Of a DNA stretch of 64,000 nt, positions 56,337 to 64,000 are shown in pieces. The notes under the pieces were generated by a model. It had not been told where the DNA came from, made no database searches, and saw only the letters and a list, made by a program, of their open reading frames with translations. The stretch spans positions 83,115,765 through 83,179,764 of the forward strand of contig CM037588.1 of assembly GCA_021018995.1 (NCBI GenBank), in the 5' to 3' direction. Both the position numbers and the translations under genes were made by a program. The stretch comes from Chloranthus sessilifolius (taxonomy: Eukaryota; Streptophyta; Magnoliopsida; Chloranthales; Chloranthaceae). Position 1 is the first letter of the stretch, and each line of letters begins with the position of its first letter.

Positions 56337-59300
56337 GGTTTTTGGCGCTGCTGCCGGGAAGTTTTGATCTAAGTATAGTAATTTGAGTTTAGTCTTTATT
56401 CATTGTAGATGTAGTGTTTGAATAAATTCATGCTTCAATTTTTTCTTTTATTTTGCAACCATTTCATATAAACAAAAAATATATAAATATATATATCAAA
56501 TCAAATTTTTTTTTTAGTAGCAGATGAATACCAACAGTACATCATCTTCCATTTCCTCAACTTTTGATTGGGCCATCTCCCTTTAACAAGGAGAAGGGTA
56601 TGATGGAGGCAATGACATTTGTTAAATAGTTGCAGTCATTGATGAAATGGTGAAACACCTTGCCCACACTGCTGGTTTGGGGTATGGTATATGTTGAAAT
56701 TGTGGAAGTATGGACTGAGGAGGCTCCCCCATGTGCTGAAAAAGTACTCATTTTAGGCTTCTTAGTGGGGTTAGTACACGAGTCCATTTAGACACTAGCC
56801 CTACTGTCCTTCCCTCAGCAATATAAGGCACCTGTGCTACCTGTTATTGACTATCCACCTGATGTGGAGCAGGAGCAGTTCCCTGTATCTCTCATGCACC
56901 TGCTATTGCTTAGTTTGAGAACTAAGGCTTGATGCCTCTGCATCTGCAAAGGTATGACTTTTAACTTCTTAATTACAGTTCTTTTCAGTTCAATTGAATT
57001 CCAGATGGGATGTATTATTTTATGTCATTTATGAATCCCCATCTAGGACTGCTAAGATCATGGTACTTAATTTTTGGGAAGTATCATGAAGGTTATTGAG
57101 CAGAGGCTCATATTCTATTTGAAAATTCAATGGAGCCCCTGAATTCATTCACTTTTAAGACCTTCCATTGATAATTGATCTCTGTTGTGTATCATATGTA
57201 ACATTGATATTTTTAGTGTTTTAAAATTTTGTATATACTGTGTTTAGGTGGTCTGCTATGATGAATCTTGAGTAAAATGTGTGCCAAAACTGCTGATGTA
57301 CTGTTGTCTGTGGATGCAGTCATCTAATATTTTTTGCGAGATTCATACTCAGACCATTGTAGGAATTTCTGTTTTTGAGTTTATTGTTCTAGGAGTGCTT
57401 AGTTTAGTTAATGTCTTTCATATACTTGCTGCTTTAGTTCACCTGCTATTTATTTTTAGTGTAAGTTATATTTTATATAGTTGCTGATTTAGAAGTGTGT
57501 CTAGATGTGTTGTTTTCCTACTTGTCAATATGTTTATACTCTCTTTTTCTTTGTTTTAGTCAAATAGTTTGCAATCTTTTAGTTCAGTGTTCTCCTAATT
57601 TTCTGTTGTAGTTTAGTTGTTCTTCATTTCCCAAACCTGTTGTCCCTATATATGTCTTGTGAAACAGCGAGGACATTGTTTATCTTAGGTTTGGGGGTAT
57701 GGCAGGTAGGTAGGCCAATAGAATAGTTAATTTTAGTGCAACAGTGTTGGAAGAATTGAGATAGATAAAGTCAATTCTCACCCAACCATGTGAAAATGAG
57801 AAAATTTAAAATTTTGCAGACACTTTAAAATTGAAAATTTTAAAAATTTAGCACCACCATGAAGCTACTAACATCAAGAAAAGTTTTTCAATTAGTACTT
57901 AGTGAACTAGAGAGGAGAGAAAAAGGTAAAAATACACCCCATGAGTTTATTTGAAGACCATACCCAGTGAGATTTGGGCCTATGAATTTTTTTTTTTGAA
58001 GAGTGTTTTTAGCGATTTTTCTGCTCTAAGGACTGACTGACTCAATCTCTTTTCACTAGAAGTTAGGCACCCCCAAGTTGAAATTGGTTGACAGCACTCA
58101 TGGCACTAAGGAGATGATCTAAGGCCTTCATTTGGATAGTTTGAGCTTAAAATTTTCTACCTATTCAACTGCCCTTTGTATACACTGTTTGAGCCTTAAA
58201 ATATCTTATTTCTTTGGCATACACCAAAATGAATTAACCAGAACCTCATTGACCTGATTTATCCTTACACTCACTTTGAGAATTCAGAAGGTGGAGAAGA
58301 AGATGTTGAAGATAGGTGGGCTGGGTTCAACAGTTGGTGAAAGAAGAGGAAAATCAAAGGTATAAACAACACTGTATCAGTTGTAGATGTGTGGCAGCCA
58401 TTATAAAAAATATATATATATAGAAAAATAAAAATGAAAAAAAAAAGAGAAAAGGAAAAGAAAGAGACGTCACTTTGATGGAAAGTTGAAAAGAAGATAA
58501 GAAGCTAGCCACTTTGAATTTGAAAAATATCAAGGAAGATGAAGATGTGCTGAAATGAAGGTTGTGGAGTTATAGATCACCTCCTTACAGTGATGATTTC
58601 TCAAATTTTTGAATCCTTTTAACCCCTTTATTCTTTATAAACCTCATCCATAAGCCACATTACAACCCATTGAAAAAAACCTTGTTGATCCAAAGTGAAA
58701 TGAGCTATCATGTGGAGATAAGGAGATGTCTAATCCATGGTGAAAGTTTTTGAGGATGTCAGAACATAGACGCAATGCCTATGCTCATGCTTGCGCCTAT
58801 GCTCATGCTTGCAGGCGCATTTAGGGTCTGCGACTGATCTTGCGCAGATGAAAATATGAACACCCTTTAATTTTTATTGTTGAGAGATAGCCTTGGTGAG
58901 AATTGGGTCTGAAATTTAATTTCATTGGGGTTGTATCTAAACCTGATTTTTGATTTAATAGGGAGCTTAGTGCTGATTTGTGCACATTGTATTCCTGATG
59001 TGAACTGAATGGTGTTGATGCAACTACATGTTAATTTTGTGTTTTAAATTGTTTACATTACTGCTTTAATTTCCTTTGATTTTTAAAGATTGAGTGTGGA
59101 ATGATGCTTTATTTATTTAAATCTGTTTTGTCATTGGCTGAACTCTACATAACTATTTTAGTGTTGAAGTTTATGGGTATCTTCGCTAAAAACCCTCAGG
59201 AGACTTCACTCATCTACTAGGGATCACCTAGGGGTTTAAAAGGCTTGGGGCATATGCTAAATGCATCTGTGCTCCCTAAGAAAGTGACATTTACTATTTT

Positions 59301-59360
59301 GAATAATTGTTTTTAATTTTTCTTTTGCTCGATGACTAGCAAAGATTAGGTTTAGGGGTG
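56337..59360 (+). other. Internal region 2 of B (non-coding)
   Basis: The primer-binding site TGGCGCTGCTGCCGGGAA is at 56343-56360, close to the tRNA-Asp complement. The layout is as in internal 1 without the 427-bp duplication: a single internal AGGTTTGGGGGTA tract at 57687-57699, the three-way junction at 59190-59237 and the polypurine tract GATTAGGTTTAGGGGTG at 59344-59360. There is no credible ORF. Confidence 0.85.
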
Positions 59361-62327
59361 TGTTATTCTCTGAAATATACCACTTTTCACCTCTTAACCT
59401 GACCTTTGATGGACCTTTGAGCTTATTAATAATATGTTTTAAGTGTGTTTGGTAGATAGAAGGAAAATAAGAGCTTAGTGCAGCAATCCATCCTTTTAGT
59501 GCCAAGAAGAAAGAATTTTACGCTAAGCTTTGGAGCTGATAGATTTATTGAGAAAGGGCCATGGTGGTGTAGACCATTGGGACTGCATTTAGTATGCTTC
59601 GGGGGTCATTTGAAGCCTTGTTAAGAGAGAATGGTGAGCCCCAAGTATATGGACTATGAAAACATACTTTATAGCTGATGCAAACTTGTCAAGCAGCTGA
59701 AAATAGCAGCTACTGTACACACTCAACCAGCCCAACATCAGCAACAACTTCAATGTCCAACAGCATTACAATAGCATCTACATCATTGCATGCGGGAATT
59801 TGCAATGGCTGAGGCTGCATAGCTACTTTTGAGCAGTTTATATTGCTGCAAACCAAGGCTTTTGAGTAGCAGCACTTGTGGAAAAATGAAGGAGCAGTTG
59901 CAGACCAGCTTTAGTTAAATTACTCAAACACATCATTGTGAAATAGCTTGTCAAGCTGCAGCTTCAAAGCTAACATGCAGTGCAACCATGAATCCATTCG
60001 AGCTAGGCAAGGTTGAAGTCAAGTAGCTCAGGTTGATGAAGGAGGAACCTATCGAACACTCTATAGTGCTTGCAATTGTGCACTCGAGCAGCTTAAAAAG
60101 CTGAATGTTGAAGTATTTGAACCCCATGAGGTGTTTAAATGCCGTGGGGTTCAACCCCACGAGTGGTTTAAATGTATGCCATGCCAAGTCCACTAGCTGT
60201 CCCATGCATGCATCCAACCGGTCAAGGTGTTCTGTTGCTGAAGTGCAACTCCATGAGCACTTATGTGCTGAAATTAGACCACTCAAGTGGTTTAAAACGA
60301 AGAGAAAAGAACCCCATGAGTTGTTCTTTGGCTGGAATTGAACCCCACGAGCTGAATGTAGCTTAAATGAACTCCACGATAAGTGTAAAATGCTGAAAAC
60401 TAACCCCACGAGTGTTTAAAGCTACTGAAATGAACCTGTCGTGAGGTTCTGAAGCTGAAATGAATCTGTCCAGCAAACCGCCAAATGGTTGTTTGAACCT
60501 GTCGAGAGGTTATGAAGCTTGAAATGAACTTCACCTGAGGTTCTGATGCTGATATTGAACCTTTCGAGAACCTGTCGAATGGGTGAATGAACCTGTCGAG
60601 CTCCTGTCTCAATTTGCCGAGTACTAACCTGAAGCTGGCTGAAGCATTCAACCTGTCGAACAAATGCCTCAACCTGTCGAACAGATGCCTGAACCTGTCA
60701 AGATTGGAGTTTTGAAGCTCCAACTGCACGAGGCACGGGTTCCAGCCATCTATTAAAAAATTCAGGGATATTTTAGGAATTCCAATGCATCTAGGGCACA
60801 CATCCCAATGTCCCACACATCTCAAGGCATCTAAGGGCTGAAAATAGGCCGCAAAGCCAACTCCAAATGCCTCATTTCTGATTGGCTATTGCACACAACT
60901 GTTCTACGGATTGCTCATAAATAGCACATTTTTTGTTTTGTAAAGGAATCCGGGATTAGCCTGAGATCCCCTTTTGGGTTTTCGCTTGTTAGGGTTTAGT
61001 TTCTTTTTTTTTAAATTTTCCCTTTCTTCTTCCTTAGCTCAGCTGCCATGCTGAGCTATGATCCATGTAGCAGCTAGGTATAATGTAGATCTGTAATCTA
61101 ATTTTGTGTGAGCAATGCGAGCAGAGCTTTGGGATTTCTTGCACAGACTGCTGCCTTGAAGGCAGATCATTGTAAGTCCTTCTTGTTTAATGAAATGCTA
61201 ATTTTAGAGTTCCTTAAATCTGTATTTTCCCTATGTTCTTACATAGATTTGTATGGATTTGATGCTCCCAGGGGTGTATGTGCTTGTACCCATAAACACA
61301 TGGTGGCAGCAGTAGTTTTCATGTTCTATCTCCAATTTCTATACAAATTAATCATTGGGATGATCTTTGACAATTCAAGTGAACAGATCATATCCTTAGG
61401 ACAAACCTGGACCATAGGTTAGAGTTGGATTCTTTTTCCCTGCCTTTATGCTTGTAGCCAAAGGAGGGACAGCTGTAGATCCAGCTCCTCCTCTGTTTTG
61501 CAAAGCTATTTTCAGAGAATAGATCTGAGATCTTGTAGAGATTACAAACTTGATAGCTTGGTCATTGCAGGCCTCTTTGTAGCAATGACCAGTCGATCCT
61601 AATGCCCCAAATAATCAGTGTGATCTAGTGGTTCTCACCAGATCTAGATGGATTGTTTGATCCTATGGTTGCATATTCTTGTAGCCATGCAAGCATAGTG
61701 TCTGTAATCGTTTTCATGTTCTAACTTTAGCACCTGTGATTAGATCACCTCCCTAGGATAATCAGTAACCATTTAAGTTGACAGATTATAGCCTTAAGAG
61801 TAGTCCAAATCACAGTGTTGAGTCGATTTCTTCTACCTTGCACTTGTGCTTGTAGCCATGTGAAGGAATGTTGTAGATCTAGTTCGTGATCTGAGTTGCA
61901 GTTAAGATTATTCCACTGTTGCCTACTTCTCCATCTTTTATCTTCATTTTTCCACACAGATCATCCTTCTTCACCCCCTTTCTTTAGCTATAGTTTTATT
62001 CATATTTTTAATTTAGTTTAGTTTTGTTTTGTGACACCTAAACACCCTCTCTTTACCTAGCTTTCTAGTATAGGTTTAGAGTTGCCTGATCTGTAGCAAG
62101 ATCTGGAGTTTACTATACACCTTTAGGCTTTTAGATCATCACTCAGCATGGGACAAACTCTTACTTTCAAAACTTGCTACAACAGGCCCTGGATTCTTAC
62201 AGGACTATGTTTGGTTTTGTGTTGTATTCAATCTATTTTGTTTGGTTTTACCATTCCTAACTTCCCTCACATTACTTTCATTGTCATATTTTTAATAATA
62301 AAATGAAGCAACAATAATCTTTCAACA
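59361..62327 (+). repeat. LTR B3
   Basis: It begins TGTTATTCTCTG and ends TTTCAACA, 2967 bp, and is followed by CATGA of the target duplication. Its first kilobase is almost identical to B2 and the remainder is clearly more diverged. The palindrome array is at about 60010-60710. Confidence 0.92.
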
Positions 62328-62332
62328 CATGA

Positions 62333-62834
62333 AGATAGGAGTTAATTGTGCAATGAACCAACTGATGTACTGTATTCTACCCAAGCAACCCCTAACCTCT
62401 TTCTCTGTAGATGGTGGAAGCATTTTGACGATGGCTTTCACTTTGGTTCGATCAATCTTGATGCCCCTTCTACTGACAATGAGACTAAGTAGCTTTCCAG
62501 GCATGGCACCGAAAGTGCATTTTTGAGGATTTAGACATATCCTGTATTTCCTCAAGTCTTTCAAACAGCTTTTGGAGGTTCATAGGATGATCACCTCTCT
62601 CCTGAGATTTGGCTATAATGTCATCGACATACACCTCAATTTCTCGGCTCATCATTTCGTGGAACAGTGTTGTCATCGCTCTTTGATATGTTGCTCCAAC
62701 ATTTATCAACCAGAATGGCATGACTTGGTAATAGAAAGTTCCCCATAGAGTGATCAATGTTGTATTTTCTTAGTCCGCCTCGGCTATCTTGATCTAATTG
62801 TACCCAAAAAATCCTTCCATAAATAAGAGCATTG
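62333..62834 (-). pseudogene. Tat-lineage reverse transcriptase (part of pol)
   Basis: On the minus strand this reads a Ty3/gypsy reverse transcriptase of Tat type. It has 'A-T-Y-Q-R-A-M-T-T-L-F', the catalytic-site block 'V-Y-V-D-D-I-I-A-K-S', 'N-P-Q-K-C-T-F-G' and the connection segment 'T-E-K-E-V-R-G-C-L-G-R'. RNase H and integrase of the same pol lie at 28919-31205. The rest of the RT lies beyond the LTR that starts at 62835. It is broken in several places. Confidence 0.9.
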
Positions 62835-64000
62835 TTGAGCAGTGCTAAATATCATTTTTCACCTCCTAACCTAACCTTTGAGGGATCTTTGAGCTGACTA
62901 ATAATGTGTTTTAAGTATATTTTTTAGATAAGTAATAAATTACAGTCTTAGTGCAGACATCCATCCAAAAATGCCAAAGAAGCAACCTGCTGCTCAACAT
63001 ATGCTCATGCAGCCGAAAAGGTCAGCCAATCAAGTAGTCCACAGAGCCTCAGAGCTCCATGACAATGACATGTGTCCACATGGGCACACATGGGAACAAG
63101 ACCAACTACATTTGATAAGGATTGAACCCACCAAGAGGCTGCTAAGGACTGGGTAGAGGAAGGACAACACCCCAAAGCTATGTGCCTGCTATGGAAGCAA
63201 AGAACATAAGATTTTGAGAGGTTAACTCAAGTTGTCGAGAGGTTCTAGAGAGGGGAATGAAGCTGTCGAGAGGTTGGGTGTTTAAATATGAAGCTATCGA
63301 GAGCTCTGCAGTACCTGTCGAGGAGTAAAAGGTGAAGAAACCAAGATGTTGAGAGGTTCTGAAGGTGTATTTCAAGCTGTCCATAGGTACTGAGGTGGAA
63401 AAGTGAAGATCTCGAGAGGTTTGTAGAACCTGTCGAGAGGATAAAGCTGCAGTGGAGGAATCTGTCAAACAGTAGACTGCTACCTGTCGAAGAAGTACCT
63501 GAAGATGCAGGGGAGCTCGAGAGGATCCACCTACATATTGAGAGGTTCCCTTGAACCTAGCGAACAAAAAAAGTCAACCTCGTGAGGACTTACCTGAAGT
63601 TGTGTTCATTGGCACGAGGTTGAGGCAACCTGTCGAGAAGAAGAACAGATCCTGTCGAAAGTTCAATTGGAGCTTTATAAGGAGTCGACAAGTTGAATTA
63701 TAACCTGTCAAGAGGCTGAGTGGAGTCCAAACAAAAGTTAAGATTTGGCTCCAATCCTGTCGAACAGTTTCCAGAACCTTTTGAGAGGTTCCCTGAACCT
63801 CTCGACACTCGATTTGGGAGCTTCTCAGTTCTAGCCACTTAAGTTGCTTGCTGCAATGCATTGTGCACATGTTCCAAGGCACTTTAACAACCCTTGGGGG
63901 TATTTTTGTAATACATATGGGCTCGAATGGGAACTCTTTAGCTACTTCACATGTACTTGTCCAATCTGGACCAATGGGTGAAGAGCTTCTAAAAGTAAAA
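62835..64000 (+). repeat. D: 5' part of an LTR of the A/B/C group
   Basis: It begins TGTTGAGCAGTG within the Tat reverse transcriptase and shares the group's start (TTTTTCACCTCCTAACCT, TTTAAGTATATTTTTTAGATAAG). The CCTGTCGAGAGG array lies at about 63200-63830. The window ends before its TATA region, so its type (solo LTR or full element) and target duplication cannot be checked. Confidence 0.8.
63180..63830. repeat. LTR array of CCTGTCGAGAGGTT words (D)
   Basis: About twenty TCGA-type cores lie in 650 bp, mostly CTGTCGAGAGGTT and GAACCTCTCGACA forms, close to the C array but with different spacing. Confidence 0.82.

Larger units (their letters stand above)
31211..62327 (+). mobile_element. 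B: tandem LTR-element array (3 LTRs, 2 internal regions) with nested S and C
   Basis: The order is LTR B1 (31211-50028, split by S and C), internal 1 (50029-53409), LTR B2 (53410-56336), internal 2 (56337-59360) and LTR B3 (59361-62327). Both internal regions have a tRNA-Asp-type primer site at the start and a polypurine tract at the end, yet neither shows gag or pol. B is thus a non-coding, LARD-like element related to the A/C group through its LTR start and 3' block. A shared-LTR tandem can arise by unequal recombination between LTRs or by transposition of a tandem form. The block interrupts the Tat pol. Confidence 0.88.

Overview
This is angiosperm nuclear DNA of the repeat-packed, probably pericentromeric kind. 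Every part I can identify is a transposable element. I found no intact host protein gene, tRNA or rRNA. The species cannot be named from the sequence. All retroelements here are fossils broken in several to many places.

Layout. (1) Positions 1-1256 and 13955-21218 are one minus-strand Ty3/gypsy chromovirus (Tekay/Del-like, called T1). It was split by a plus-strand Athila-lineage element (A, 1257-13949) with a perfect 5-bp target duplication GTAGC. (2) Positions 21219-25020 hold a CACTA-like DNA transposon end, about 650 bp of unrecognised AT-rich sequence, a minus-strand Copia relic and a clean 148-bp CACTA-type MITE with TTA target duplication. (3) From about 25040 to beyond 64000 runs a minus-strand Tat/Ogre-lineage element. 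It is interrupted at 31211-62327 by a 31-kb nested block and again at 62835 by another LTR (D). (4) The 31-kb block is a tandem array of a non-coding LTR element B (three LTRs, two internal regions). Its first LTR was hit by a minus-strand solo LTR (S, 31265-33141) and by a complete Athila-lineage element C (35414-49382, perfect target duplication CCTTG). Removing S, C and their target duplications leaves a first B LTR of about 2962 bp, against 2927 and 2967 bp for the other two.

The most interesting signal is not a standard feature. Each LTR family carries a dense array of its own short palindrome, nearly always centred on TCGA or a close variant: CCTATCGATAGG in A, CCTGTCGACAGG or CCTCTCGAGAGG in C and D, ACCACTCGAGTGGT-like in B, CTTTTCGAAAAG in S, and ATCGACCGGTCGAT in T1. 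In the three elements where an internal region with a 3' ORF can be read (A, C, T1), a second array of the same private motif lies just upstream of that ORF. The A ORF has a Lys-rich, nuclear-signal-like start, a plant-transposon-protein-like domain and a coiled coil. A self-recognition system is a plausible reading: a 3' ORF product or an adapting host factor binds a fast-evolving dimeric site in the LTR and in front of the ORF. This resembles, in logic, the VANC/VANDAL anti-silencing system. It is an inference.

There are also three candidate conserved RNA structures. One is a 48-nt three-way junction upstream of the polypurine tract in A, C and both B internal regions. One is a hairpin present twice per LTR with G-C to A-T compensatory change. 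One is a hairpin at the extreme LTR start. A roughly 1.6-2.1-kb 3' non-coding block is shared by A, B and C even though B has no coding region.
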